Positions 7,400 through 16,411 of a stretch of 49,652 nucleotides of DNA are shown here, one piece after another. Below the pieces are notes generated by a model. It had not been told where the DNA came from and did no database searches. It worked only from the letters and a program-made list of their open reading frames with translations. Numbering within the stretch: the first letter of the stretch is position 1; each line of letters begins with the position of its first letter. Source of the stretch: Actinobacteria bacterium 69-20. Its GTDB lineage: Bacteria > Actinomycetota > Actinomycetes > Mycobacteriales > Nakamurellaceae. Where the stretch lies: NCBI GenBank assembly GCA_001897425.1, contig MKSW01000022.1, positions 1 through 49,652 of the forward strand. The letters are read 5' to 3'. The translations under genes were made by a program, and so were the position numbers.

Positions 7400-9457
7400 A
7401 TGCCCGATGCCGCCCGTCAGCCGCTCCTGCACGATCTGGTGACCTGCGTCGCCGCGCCGACCACGGTCCTGTCCGCTCCGGACGGGCAGATCCGCGCCAC
7501 CGGCGCGCACGGCGCGCTGATCGCCGATGTCCGGGTGATCTCCCGGGCCGAGCTCACCGTCGATGGTGCGGAACCGGAGCCGGTCGCCGGGATCTCCACC
7601 GGACCCGGTGCCGCCGAATTCATCGGTCTGGTGCGGTCGTTGGGCGATCCCATCGCAGACCCCACGGTGTGGGTGCGTCGCGCGCGGACCGCCGCCCCGG
7701 ACGGATGCTCCGAGACCGTCACCCTCGTCAACGCCACCGACCATGACGTCGACGCCCTGGTAGAGATCCGGCTCTCCGCGGACCTCGCCGGCATTGAGAT
7801 CGTCAAGACCGGTGGTTCGGGATCGCCCGTCCCGTTCCGGGCCTGCGGCGCCGGGTTCGAACTGGACCATGCCGCGCTGTCCGCGTCGATCCTCGCGGAC
7901 GCGGCCGACGCGGCGGAAGCGGCCGTCACCGACGACGGCGGCCTGCTGCGCTGGCGTGTCACCGTTCCCCGGCGGGGCGAACACGCCGTCACCTGGTCGG
8001 TCCGCGCGGCCGACCCGCAGGCCGCGGTGGTAGCCGCGCCCCGCCCGGCGCAGTTCGCCGCGCCCGGCATCGTCGCGGACGACCGGCGGCTCGCACCCTT
8101 CGTGGCCCGCGCCGTGGCGGATCTCGCGGCGCTGCGCATGGCCACGGCCACCGATCCGGAAAGTCAGTTCCTCGCCGCCGGTTCGCCCTGGTACCTCACG
8201 CTTTTCGGGCGGGATTCGCTTTGGGCGGCCCGGATGCTGCTGCCGCTCGGCACGGACATCGCCGAGGGCACGCTGCGCACCCTGGCCGCGCGGCAGGGGA
8301 CCGCTGTGGACTCCGCCACCGCCGAGGAGCCCGGGAAGATCCTGCACGAGCTGCGCCGCGCCGAGTTCGCCTTTGCCGACATCGCCCTGCCCCCCGTCTA
8401 CTACGGCACCGTGGACGCGACGCCGCTGTGGATCTGCCTGCTGGCCGACGCGTGGCGGTGGGGGATGAGTGAATCCGTTGTGGCGCAACTCTTACCGGCT
8501 GCGGAACGCGCCCTCGCATGGATGGTCGACTTCGGGGACAGCGACGGCGACACCTTCGTCGAGTACGTGGACCGGACCGGGCGCGGGCTCGCCAACCAGG
8601 GCTGGAAGGACTCCGGCGATTCGGTCCGGTTCGCCGACGGGCGGATCGCCGCCGGCCCGATCGCGCTCGCCGAGGTGCAGGGCTACGTGCATGAGGCCGC
8701 GCTGGCCGGCGCCGACCTGCTCGATGCGTTCGGCCGGCCGGGCGCCGACCGCTGGCGCGAATTCGCCCAGGCGCTCGCCACCAAGTTCCGCGAGCAGTTC
8801 TGGGTCGCCGACGAACGCGGCCCGTACCCCGCGATGGCGTTGGACGGCGACAAGCGGCCGGTCGATGCCGTCGCCTCCAATATGGGCCACCTGCTGTCCA
8901 GCGGAATGCTCACGCCGGACGAGGCATCGCTGATCGCCGACCGACTCGTGCACCCGTCCATGTCCACCGGGTTCGGATTGCGCACGATGAGCAGCGATTC
9001 CGGCGGATACTCTCCGCTCAGCTACCACTGCGGCTCGGTATGGCCGCACGACACCGCCATCGCCGTACACGGTCTGGGCCGCGCCGGGTTCACGGACCAG
9101 GCTGCGGAGCTGGCCGAGGGCCTCCTGGCTGCCGGCGCCGCCTTCGGCGACCGGCTGCCCGAGCTGTTCGGCGGATTCGACCGCGCGGACCTGCCCGTCC
9201 CGGTGCCGTACCCGGCCGCATGCCGCCCGCAGGCGTGGTCGGCCGCCGCCGCCGTCGTCACCCTCCAGGCGCTGCTCGGGCTCGAAGCCGACGTCCCGAA
9301 CTCCCGCCTGCGGCTGCGGCCGAGCCGCCGGATCGGCGCGCTGTCCGTCTCCGGCCTGCGCATCGCGGGCCGTCATCTGGCCGTTTCCGTCGCCGCCGAT
9401 GGCACCTGCGCCGCCGAGGTCGACGGCGGTGGCATCCGCGTCGACACCCCTCGCTGA
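7400..9457 (+). CDS. Amylo-alpha-1,6-glucosidase / glycogen debranching-like enzyme
   Basis: This is a 685-residue cytoplasmic glycosidase of the kind annotated as glycogen debranching N-terminal domain plus (alpha/alpha)6 catalytic domain. The N-terminal beta-sandwich (about residues 10-190) reads L-I-A-D-V-R-V-I-S-R. The barrel holds S-P-W-Y-L-T-L-F-G-R-D-S-L-W near residue 263 and later N-Q-G-W-K-D-S-G-D and C-G-S-V-W-P-H-D, likely catalytic-cleft segments. The start ATG 7400 has AAGGAG six bases upstream. The gene is divergent from the LacI regulator and is followed by pgm, so imported alpha-glucans would be trimmed and the glucose phosphates fed to central metabolism. Substrate specificity is inferred. 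Confidence 0.9.
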   Translation: MPDAARQPLLHDLVTCVAAPTTVLSAPDGQIRATGAHGALIADVRVISRAELTVDGAEPEPVAGISTGPGAAEFIGLVRSLGDPIADPTVWVRRARTAAPDGCSETVTLVNATDHDVDALVEIRLSADLAGIEIVKTGGSGSPVPFRACGAGFELDHAALSASILADAADAAEAAVTDDGGLLRWRVTVPRRGEHAVTWSVRAADPQAAVVAAPRPAQFAAPGIVADDRRLAPFVARAVADLAALRMATATDPESQFLAAGSPWYLTLFGRDSLWAARMLLPLGTDIAEGTLRTLAARQGTAVDSATAEEPGKILHELRRAEFAFADIALPPVYYGTVDATPLWICLLADAWRWGMSESVVAQLLPAAERALAWMVDFGDSDGDTFVEYVDRTGRGLANQGWKDSGDSVRFADGRIAAGPIALAEVQGYVHEAALAGADLLDAFGRPGADRWREFAQALATKFREQFWVADERGPYPAMALDGDKRPVDAVASNMGHLLSSGMLTPDEASLIADRLVHPSMSTGFGLRTMSSDSGGYSPLSYHCGSVWPHDTAIAVHGLGRAGFTDQAAELAEGLLAAGAAFGDRLPELFGGFDRADLPVPVPYPAACRPQAWSAAAAVVTLQALLGLEADVPNSRLRLRPSRRIGALSVSGLRIAGRHLAVSVAADGTCAAEVDGGGIRVDTPR

Positions 9458-9481
9458 CCGGACTGACCGGACTTTCGGGGC

Positions 9482-9498
9482 ACCGGGCTCGACCCGGT
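9482..9498 (+). terminator. Small hairpin between debranching gene and pgm
   Basis: ACCGGG (9482-9487) pairs with CCCGGT (9493-9498) around a 5-nt loop. There is no uridine tract, so it may be a weak terminator or only a processing structure ahead of pgm. Confidence 0.35.
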
Positions 9499-9524
9499 AG
9501 ACCCGCGGGCTGTTCAATAGGCCC

Positions 9525-11162
9525 ATGCACCCCCGCGCCGGCACGCCCGCCACCGAAGCCGACCTCGTCGATGTGGACGCATTGCTCGCCGCCTATGACG
9601 ACGTTCATCCCGATGCCTCCGTCCCGGAGCAGCGGGTCGTCTTCGGCACCTCCGGCCATCGCGGTTCGAGCCTGGACGGCGCGTTCAACCGTGACCACAT
9701 CCTCGCGATCACCCAGGCGATCTGCGAGTACCGGGCGACGCAGGGCACCGACGGGCCGCTGTTCCTCGGGCTGGACACCCATGCGCTGTCCGCGCCCGCC
9801 GCCGCCACCGCGCTGGAGGTGCTGGCCGCCAACAACGTCACCGTGCTGCTCGATTCCGAGGACGGCTACACACCGACACCCGCTGTGTCGCATGCGATTT
9901 TGAAGGCGAACCGGGATCGGACCGACCGGCTCGCCGACGGGATCGTCGTCACCCCTAGCCACAACCCGCCCCGTGACGGCGGTTTCAAGTACAACCCGCC
10001 CACCGGCGGCCCCGCGGACACCGACGCCACCACCTGGATCGCCGACCGGGCCAACGCGCTGCTCGAAGCGAAACTGCAAGGCGTGCAACGAATTCCGTAT
10101 TCGGCTGCCAGAGATGCCGATACCACCGGCTACTACGACTTCCTCGGCTCCTATGTGGGCGATCTCGACTCGGTCGTCGATATCGACGCGATCCGCGGCG
10201 CCGGTGTGCGTATCGGAGCCGACCCACTCGGCGGCGCGTCGGTGCACTATTGGCGGGAGATCGCCGACCGGCTGGATCTCGACCTGACCGTGGTCAACCC
10301 GACGGTCGACCCGCGCTGGGCGTTCATGACGCTCGACTGGGACGGCAAGATCCGGATGGACTGTTCGTCGCCCTATGCCATGGCATCCTTGGTGTCTCGC
10401 CGCGACGAGTACCAGATCGCCACCGGCAACGACGCGGACGCGGACCGCCACGGCATCGTCACCCCGGACGCCGGGCTGATGAATCCGAACCACTACCTCG
10501 CGGTCGCGATCGACTACCTGTTCACGCACCGGCCCGACTGGGGCACCGACGTGGCCGTCGGCAAGACGCTGGTCTCCTCGGCCATCATCGACCGTGTTGT
10601 GGCCGGGCTGGGCCGCCGCCTTGTCGAGGTACCGGTCGGCTTCAAGTGGTTCGTGCCGGGCCTGCTCGACGGATCGATCGGATTCGGCGGGGAGGAGTCC
10701 GCCGGCGGCTCGTTCCTGCGGCGGCGCGGGCGGGTGTGGTCCACCGACAAGGACGGGATCATCTGCGATCTGCTGGCGTCCGAGATCACCGCGGTGACGG
10801 GGATGACGCCCTCCCAGCGCCATGCCCAGCTCGCGCAGCGATACGGATCGTCCGCCTACGCCCGGATCGACGCCCCCGCCACCCGCGAGCAGAAGGCGCG
10901 CCTGAAGAACCTGTCGCCGGACGACGTCACCGCAGATCACCTCGCCGGCGAGCCGATCACGGCCACGCTCGTCAACGCCCCCGGCAACGGCGCCGCGATC
11001 GGCGGGCTGAAGGTGCAGACCGCGAACGCCTGGTTCGCGGCCAGGCCCTCCGGCACCGAGGACGTGTACAAGATCTACGCCGAGTCCTTCTGTGGCGCAG
11101 AGCATCTCGCGCAGGTGCAGGCGGATGCCCAGCAGCTCGTCGCGGCCGTGCTGGATCGATGA
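9525..11162 (+). CDS. pgm: Phosphoglucomutase (alpha-D-glucose phosphate-specific)
   Basis: Pgm interconverts glucose 1-phosphate and glucose 6-phosphate in the cytoplasm. The 545-residue product has the phosphoserine loop T-P-S-H-N-P-P (about residue 142), the metal-binding loop [10 protein letters not shown] (about residue 301), the sugar-binding G-G-E-E-S-A-G segment and the C-terminal phosphate-binding R-P-S-G-T-E segment. All four domains are therefore intact, and the length equals the classical Pgm family. It follows the debranching enzyme by 67 bp on the same strand. Confidence 0.97.
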   Translation: MHPRAGTPATEADLVDVDALLAAYDDVHPDASVPEQRVVFGTSGHRGSSLDGAFNRDHILAITQAICEYRATQGTDGPLFLGLDTHALSAPAAATALEVLAANNVTVLLDSEDGYTPTPAVSHAILKANRDRTDRLADGIVVTPSHNPPRDGGFKYNPPTGGPADTDATTWIADRANALLEAKLQGVQRIPYSAARDADTTGYYDFLGSYVGDLDSVVDIDAIRGAGVRIGADPLGGASVHYWREIADRLDLDLTVVNPTVDPRWAFMTLDWDGKIRMDCSSPYAMASLVSRRDEYQIATGNDADADRHGIVTPDAGLMNPNHYLAVAIDYLFTHRPDWGTDVAVGKTLVSSAIIDRVVAGLGRRLVEVPVGFKWFVPGLLDGSIGFGGEESAGGSFLRRRGRVWSTDKDGIICDLLASEITAVTGMTPSQRHAQLAQRYGSSAYARIDAPATREQKARLKNLSPDDVTADHLAGEPITATLVNAPGNGAAIGGLKVQTANAWFAARPSGTEDVYKIYAESFCGAEHLAQVQADAQQLVAAVLDR

Positions 11163-11197
11163 TGTCACGACCGAGCCCCGGGGCGGGGAGGTAAGCG

Positions 11198-11905
11198 GTG
11201 CACGGCACCTTGTGGATAGGCGCGCTCGTGATGCTCCGTGACTTGCGCGAGAAGGTCTTCATCAGCCGCGTCGAGTCCGTCGGCCATGGCAGCCTGACCG
11301 TCGCGAAACCCATGGGCGTGCCGGCCGCATACCCCTACCCGATCGGCACCCGGTTCGACGTGCTGTGGACGGGTCCGACGGGGCTGCACGTCCTGCCCGC
11401 CAACCTGACCGCGACGCGCGCCGAGGCGCCCGTGCTGCTCTGGGAACTCGCTGCGGCCGCCGAGCCGTGGGTGGAGCAGCGGCGCGAGTTCGCCCGCGTG
11501 CCCGTCTTCGGCAGGGTGGCGATGTGGCCGGCTGGTGATGTCGACTACGGAGATGACGAGCCCGGCGATGACGGGTCCATGGTCGACCCCTCGGCTCTTG
11601 CCTCCGCACGGCGCGGGTACCTCGTGGACATATCGGAGGCCGCGATCGCGGCCAGCATGTGGTCGACTCCGGAGGATCCGCTGCTGGCCGCGGGCACCGG
11701 CGTCGGGTGCTCGTTCACCGCGCGCGGCGAGGTGTTTCGCCGCGCGGGCCGAGTGCACAGCGCGCGGGCGAGCGTCCAAGACGGCGAGATGTGGGTCGTG
11801 ATCCAGTTGACGCAGAGCGAACGGCAAGCGAAGGCGTTGCGGCGCCAGGTTTTTGCCGCGCAGGTGGATATGCGCCGCGCCCTGCGCCGGGGGAGCGAAC
11901 CCTAA
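11198..11905 (+). CDS. PilZ-like domain protein with degenerate c-di-GMP motif
   Basis: The 235-residue protein starts at GTG 11198. A small N-terminal beta-barrel-like region (about 1-95) resembles the YcgR/flagellar-brake type. It is followed by R-R-E-F-A-R-V-P-V (about residues 97-105), the RxxxR motif of PilZ domains. The second PilZ signature, normally D/N-x-S-x-x-G, appears as D-I-S-E-A-A, so the glycine is lost. An acidic insert (D-Y-G-D-D-E-P-G-D-D-G) separates the two motifs. The C-terminus is basic and probably helical. The role may be c-di-GMP sensing or a PilZ scaffold that no longer binds the nucleotide. Its stop overlaps the stop of the convergent FABP gene. Confidence 0.65.
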   Translation: MHGTLWIGALVMLRDLREKVFISRVESVGHGSLTVAKPMGVPAAYPYPIGTRFDVLWTGPTGLHVLPANLTATRAEAPVLLWELAAAAEPWVEQRREFARVPVFGRVAMWPAGDVDYGDDEPGDDGSMVDPSALASARRGYLVDISEAAIAASMWSTPEDPLLAAGTGVGCSFTARGEVFRRAGRVHSARASVQDGEMWVVIQLTQSERQAKALRRQVFAAQVDMRRALRRGSEP

Positions 11906-12546
11906 CCCGCGATCCGATCCAGCGCCGCCGAGGCGTACGGCGCGAGCTCCGCATCGGCCAGCGCCCGCTCCTCGACGTAGGCCAGCTTCCCGTCGCCGGT
12001 GATGCCGTACAGCCGGGTCGCGCCGATCACCGCCGGGCCGGACGGCGTGCGCCACACGGCGTCTGTCGACAGTGCCCAGCTGGTCAGTGATTCGGCGCGC
12101 CCGTAGAACACCTCGATCCGGCCCTCGGCGTGCGTCAGCAGCAGTTCGATCGTGCCGTCGGCCTGCGGCCGCAGCCAGCCGACCTCGCGCGCCCCGGGTC
12201 CGCTTGCTGCACCGTCGGCGCCCAGCGACCACATCACCGACTCGAAGCGCAGGAACGCGCGGCCGTCGTGCGACACGGTGATCTGCTGCCCGAACTGCGG
12301 TGCGCGCTCGCCCGGATCGTTGCCGAATCTGCCGGTGCCGCGCCAGATCCCGACCATCGGCAGCAGAGCCAGGCACGCGGAGTCGATCTCCGGACCGAGC
12401 CGCACGTTCGCCGTGTCGGCCGGCACAGGCAGCGACGGCACTGAGTCGATGTTCACCTCGCGGGTGCCTGCCGCGCGCGCCGCCGCATCCGCCACGGCCC
12501 GATCCCCGGAGGTCGTCATCCCCGGTGTTTCCGGCAACTCAGCCAT
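11902..12546 (-). CDS. FABP/nitrobindin-like heme-binding beta-barrel protein
   Basis: This member of the THAP4/nitrobindin (FABP-like, DUF1794) family is a ten-stranded barrel that in relatives binds heme and handles nitrogen oxides. The signature G-I-W-R-G-T-G-R-F-G occurs near residue 70, followed by regularly spaced beta strands (Q-I-T-V-S-H-D-G-R-A-F-L-R-F-E-S) and the late R-L-Y-G-I-T-G-D-G-K-L-A-Y-V. The N-terminal 45 residues are an extra disordered extension. I prefer ATG 12546 because GAGG lies eight bases upstream. A GTG at 12555 would overlap the stop of the preceding 36-codon gene as GTGA. Confidence 0.85.
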   Translation of the reverse strand: MAELPETPGMTTSGDRAVADAAARAAGTREVNIDSVPSLPVPADTANVRLGPEIDSACLALLPMVGIWRGTGRFGNDPGERAPQFGQQITVSHDGRAFLRFESVMWSLGADGAASGPGAREVGWLRPQADGTIELLLTHAEGRIEVFYGRAESLTSWALSTDAVWRTPSGPAVIGATRLYGITGDGKLAYVEERALADAELAPYASAALDRIAG

Positions 12547-12551
12547 CCCCG

Positions 12552-12662
12552 TCACCTCGAACTGCGGAAGACGCGATACGTGCCGTACCCGGCGACCGCA
12601 GCCAGCACCATCGCTCCCAGGATCAGCAGGAGGGCCAGCGCGATGTCCACGCAGACCACCAT
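12552..12662 (-). CDS. Predicted 36-aa single-span membrane peptide
   Basis: This short reading frame from ATG 12662 encodes one strongly hydrophobic helix (V-D-I-A-L-A-L-L-L-I-L-G-A-M-V-L-A-A-V-A) followed by a basic tail G-T-Y-R-V-F-R-S-S-R. This is the layout of a small membrane peptide with a cytoplasmic C-terminus. The stop is next to, or overlaps, the FABP start, so the two are probably co-transcribed. No good ribosome-binding site is seen. A downstream GTG at 12650 is an alternative start. No family is recognised and the peptide could be spurious. Confidence 0.45.
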   Translation of the reverse strand: MVVCVDIALALLLILGAMVLAAVAGYGTYRVFRSSR

Positions 12663-12695
12663 AACGGCCAGCGGCCGACTACCGTGGCAGACACC

Positions 12696-13607
12696 ATGAC
12701 GGATATCCCCAGCGACGTGACGATCGGCCCGTGGCGGCGCGGCCTTGACGAGGGGCAGACGGCCGCCGCGCAGGCCCTGTTCGCCCGCGTTCGCGCGCAC
12801 GACAGCCTCGCCCCGGAGACCCCGCCCGGCGGCGACACCGATGTGTTACCAGCGCATGTCGCAGGCGCCCTGGTCGGCCTGGCCTATCGCCGGGGCGCCG
12901 ATCCCGCCGAACTCTACGTGGATCCGGCGTATCGCGGCCGCGGCATCGGCCGCGAGTTGGCCCGCGCGACCGTCGCTGACATCACCCGGCCGAGCGGCAT
13001 CTGGGCGCACGGAACGCTGCCCGTCGCAAGGCATCTCGCCGCCGCGTTCGGCGCGGTGCCGACCCGGGAGCTGAGGCAGCTGCGCCGCTCCGTCGAATCC
13101 CTGCGGGCAACGCCGCTGCCGGTCGACCTGCCGTCGGGTGTCGGCATCCGCACGTTCCGGCCCGGCGTGGACGACGACGCGTTCCTTGCCGTCAACGCTC
13201 GCGCCTTCGCCTGGCATCCGGAGCAGGGCCGTCTCGACGCGGCCGGGCTGCGGGCGGAGATGGCGCAGCCGTGGTTCGATCCGGCCGGGTTCTTCCTCGC
13301 GGTCACGAAGGGAAACACGGCCGGCACCATAAACACAGTCGGCACGGTCCTCGGCTTCCACTGGACCAAGGTGCACCGCGAGGAGACGCCGCCGCTGGGC
13401 GAGGTCTACGTCCTAGGCGTCGACCCGTCGTCGCCCATCAAACATCTCGGAACCCCGCTCACCGCAACGGGTCTCAACCACCTTGCCGCCCGCGGCATCG
13501 ACACCGTGCTGCTGTACGTCGAAGGCGACAATGAACGCGCCGTGAACCTCTACCGCCGCTTCGGTTTTGCCGACTACGCGGTCGACACCGTCTATGCCGC
13601 ACCATGA
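12696..13607 (+). CDS. mshD: Mycothiol synthase (two GNAT domains)
   Basis: MshD acetylates Cys-GlcN-inositol with acetyl-CoA in the last step of mycothiol synthesis, the actinobacterial low-molecular-weight thiol. The 303-residue protein has two GNAT folds. The N-terminal one includes Y-R-G-R-G-I-G-R-E-L-A (about residues 78-88). The C-terminal one has G-F-H-W-T-K-V-H, then G-E-V-Y-V-L-G-V-D-P-S, then L-L-Y-V-E-G-D-N-E-R-A, the pattern characteristic of MshD. Start ATG 12696 follows a TACCGT -10-like hexamer by about 10 bases, so the mRNA may be nearly leaderless. Confidence 0.95.
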   Translation: MTDIPSDVTIGPWRRGLDEGQTAAAQALFARVRAHDSLAPETPPGGDTDVLPAHVAGALVGLAYRRGADPAELYVDPAYRGRGIGRELARATVADITRPSGIWAHGTLPVARHLAAAFGAVPTRELRQLRRSVESLRATPLPVDLPSGVGIRTFRPGVDDDAFLAVNARAFAWHPEQGRLDAAGLRAEMAQPWFDPAGFFLAVTKGNTAGTINTVGTVLGFHWTKVHREETPPLGEVYVLGVDPSSPIKHLGTPLTATGLNHLAARGIDTVLLYVEGDNERAVNLYRRFGFADYAVDTVYAAP

Positions 13608-13655
13608 ACCGGTAGACCGCTCCCGAGCGTCAGTGACGGATCAGTGGTAGGCAGC

Positions 13656-15881
13656 TCAGATGCACCCGGCGTCTCCGGCGTTCACCGACGTCAGGTCGGA
13701 AGACGCGAACGTCGGGCCGGTCGTGGTTGTCGGGGTCGTCATGAGGCTCGAGGTCACGGAGGTCGCGGAGGTCGTCGATGGCGCCGGCTCCGAGCTCGCC
13801 GCCGGCGTCGTCACGATCGTGGACACCACCGTCGACACCACCGGCTTTGCGGTCGTGGACAGCGCGGCGGGCACCGGTGCGCCCACCGACACCGCGCGAA
13901 CCGTCCCGCCGAACGACGAGCCGAGCATCAGCCGCACCTTCGAGCCGAGGCCGCCCTTCTCGACCAGGGTCGCCCCCGGCACCGCCGCCGCCACCGTCAC
14001 GGCCGCAGCACGGTTGCCCGCCGAATACTCCACGGTGATCCCGCGCTGATTCTGCCCGCTGAGCAGCAACAGGTCCGGCCCGGTCAGCCGGAAGCCCAAC
14101 GGCACCAACGCGTTCATGGCCTGGTTCGCGACCCCGCCGCGTCCGGCCACGTTCACCACCTGCAGGTTGACATCGCGCGGCGCCACCGAAAGCATTTGCG
14201 GCACCACCGGTGTCGACGTCACCAGCTGCGTCACGAGCTGGGTCACCGGGGTGGGTGACGCGCTTGGTGACGTGATCGTCGGCCCAGTGGTCGGCCCCGT
14301 CGTCGACCCAGTGGTCGACGCCGTGGCAGGACCCGTCGTCGAAGACGGCGCGAGGCCCCCCGTCACCTCCCCCGGCAGCAGTTGGTCGCGCTGCAGCGCC
14401 TGCCAGATCAGCTCCGCGTTCGGCGCCGGGTCCAGCGCCACGCCATTGGCATCCGGCACGGTGGGCAGCGTGAAGAACGTGACGTGGCTCGGGTCGAGAT
14501 GGCCGAGCGACTGGGCGATCTCGATCAGGTCGTCCAGCGTCACATTGTCGGTCTGCACGTTCTTCACCACCGCCTGCAGCACCGAATCGAGCTTCACCGG
14601 GTTCAGCAGCACGCCCGCCGAGGTCATCTGCCGCAGGATCGTGGACAGCACCTTCTGCTGTCGCTTGATGCGCGCGAGGTCGGATGTGTTGTCGCCCTGC
14701 ACCTTTCGCGCTCGCACCAGGTTCAGCGCCTGCACCCCGTTGATGTGCTGCTCGCCGGCCACCGGCAGCACCGTGCCGAGTTGCGCGTCGACGATCGGCC
14801 GGCACGCGTCGACCTCGATCCCGCCCAACGCGTTCACGATCGCGGCGAATCCGGAGAAGTCGATCACCATCATCCGGTCGATGCGCAGCCCCGTCAGCTC
14901 CTGCACCGCCTTGACGGTGCATGCCGGGCCGCCGGCCGCGTACGTCGCATTGATGCGCCAGGTCGTATACGGCGACGTGTAGTCCTGGTCGAGCACCTGC
15001 CCCGTCTTGTAATCCCACGCCTTGCACGTCGGCGCCGGCACATACATATCACGCGGAATCGACACCACCGTCACGTGCGACCGATCCGCCGACAGGTGCG
15101 CGACCATGATCACGTCCGAGCCGCCTGGATCCGTGTTCGCCCCGCCCAGCTTCGCGTCCGCCGCTTTCGCGCGCGTGTCTGACCCGAGGATCAGAATGTT
15201 CTCCGCCGCATAGGTTTTCGCCGCCTGCGCCGTCGTCACGGCCGCTCCCGGCGCCCCTGGGCCGGTGCTCGGAGCCGTCGTCGGGGCGATATTCGAATCG
15301 TTCGGGTCGAGGGCCGAGATCTGGTTGCCCCTGAGCGTCGCGTCGGCGCGCGCCTTGATCACGTACGCGGTCCCCGACACCACGAGCAGCAGCACCGCCA
15401 GCGCCGCGACCAGTGCGCGTCCGGTGATCGCCCAGCCACGGTCGGTGCGATCGATGGGCGGGGGAGCGGCGACCGGAACAACGTCAGCGGTGTCACCCGT
15501 GTCCGATGGCGCTTCGTTACCGGGTATGACGCTGTTCTCGGGCGGGGCCATGTCCCCAGCCGATACGTCCGGGGCCGGTTCACTACCCAGGTCACCGCTG
15601 GGGTCGCTGCTCGGTTGACTACCAGAGTCGTTACTCAGTGCGGCAATGAGCTCGCTCGCCGGGATCACGGTGGTCGCATCGGGATCGCTTGCTGTCGCAG
15701 CGGTCTCCTCCGGCGCACGGCGCCGTCGATGCGGTTCGGCGACTGCGCTGGCGTCCTGCAGCCGCGCGATCAACTCCTGCGCACTCATGCCGGTGTCGGA
15801 ATCCGGCTCGTCCGCCCATAGCCTCGGGCGTTCCCATGGGGCCGACGGTTCGTCAGGGCCGTCTGCTCCGCCTGTGCTCAC
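13656..15881 (-). CDS. LytR-CpsA-Psr (LCP) family protein with LytR_C domain
   Basis: LCP proteins attach glycopolymers such as arabinogalactan or teichoic acids to peptidoglycan. The start GTG 15881 has AGGAGG ten bases upstream. The order is a disordered cytoplasmic tail of about 145 residues, one membrane segment (L-V-A-A-L-A-V-L-L-L-V-V-S-G, about 150-170), then the LCP domain. That domain has S-I-P-R-D-M-Y-V, I-N-A-T-Y-A-A-G-G, V-I-D-F-S-G-F-A-A-I-V-N-A-L-G-G and L-V-R-A-R-K-V-Q-G-D. A Thr/Ser/Pro linker leads to a LytR_C domain (about 565-640) and a long Thr/Ser/Val-rich tail. At 741 residues it is large for the family owing to the tails. It acts outside the membrane. Confidence 0.95.
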   Translation of the reverse strand: MSTGGADGPDEPSAPWERPRLWADEPDSDTGMSAQELIARLQDASAVAEPHRRRRAPEETAATASDPDATTVIPASELIAALSNDSGSQPSSDPSGDLGSEPAPDVSAGDMAPPENSVIPGNEAPSDTGDTADVVPVAAPPPIDRTDRGWAITGRALVAALAVLLLVVSGTAYVIKARADATLRGNQISALDPNDSNIAPTTAPSTGPGAPGAAVTTAQAAKTYAAENILILGSDTRAKAADAKLGGANTDPGGSDVIMVAHLSADRSHVTVVSIPRDMYVPAPTCKAWDYKTGQVLDQDYTSPYTTWRINATYAAGGPACTVKAVQELTGLRIDRMMVIDFSGFAAIVNALGGIEVDACRPIVDAQLGTVLPVAGEQHINGVQALNLVRARKVQGDNTSDLARIKRQQKVLSTILRQMTSAGVLLNPVKLDSVLQAVVKNVQTDNVTLDDLIEIAQSLGHLDPSHVTFFTLPTVPDANGVALDPAPNAELIWQALQRDQLLPGEVTGGLAPSSTTGPATASTTGSTTGPTTGPTITSPSASPTPVTQLVTQLVTSTPVVPQMLSVAPRDVNLQVVNVAGRGGVANQAMNALVPLGFRLTGPDLLLLSGQNQRGITVEYSAGNRAAAVTVAAAVPGATLVEKGGLGSKVRLMLGSSFGGTVRAVSVGAPVPAALSTTAKPVVSTVVSTIVTTPAASSEPAPSTTSATSVTSSLMTTPTTTTGPTFASSDLTSVNAGDAGCI

Positions 15882-15964
15882 TGCCTCGAATCCTCCTGGT
15901 GGTGCGACGCCACAATGCCGCGACGGCGGCGCGATCGTATGGCGCGATGGTACGGCCCACGCCG

Positions 15965-16411
15965 TCAGGAGACGCACAGGGCAGCAGTCCGCGCCACCCC
16001 GGCGGTCACCCACAGTCGCAGGGTCGTCAGGTCGGACCCGGTGATGCGCCCGTTCGTGTAGATCGTGATGTACGCAGGTAACAGATAGTCGGTACCGCCC
16101 GCGGCGAGACGCATATCACGGTACGCGGGGTCGAAGGCCAGCGTGGTCGTCGCCACCGGGCACGCGCGTTGGTCGGCGCTCTGGTCCGACGTCACCAGCC
16201 GGTCGAGCACCGCGCGCTGCGCGGCGACGGGTCCGCCGGCCGTCGCGTTGATCTCGTCGACGGCGGCGCGGATGGCCTGCCCCGCGGGCGAATCCGCGAG
16301 CGCGAGGGAAGCGGGCGTGGTGACCGGGGGAGCGTGCGACACCGTGCTCGTGCATCCGGATGCGAATGCCGCGGCCAGCAGTAGGGGCGCCAGCGCGAGC
16401 GCCGGCTTCAC
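15965..16411 (-). CDS. Small secreted lipoprotein of unknown function
   Basis: The 148-residue product starts at GTG 16411, which overlaps the stop of the upstream dus gene as GTGA, indicating translational coupling. A signal peptide (A-L-A-L-A-P-L-L-L-A-A-A-F-A-S-G-C) ends in a lipobox Cys near residue 20. The mature part has two helices with Ala and Asp, then Y-L-L-P-A-Y-I-T-I-Y, and two further Cys (one near the C-terminus, A-A-L-C-V-S) that may form a disulfide. I recognise no family. The neighbouring LCP gene downstream suggests an envelope role. Confidence 0.8.
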   Translation of the reverse strand: MKPALALAPLLLAAAFASGCTSTVSHAPPVTTPASLALADSPAGQAIRAAVDEINATAGGPVAAQRAVLDRLVTSDQSADQRACPVATTTLAFDPAYRDMRLAAGGTDYLLPAYITIYTNGRITGSDLTTLRLWVTAGVARTAALCVS

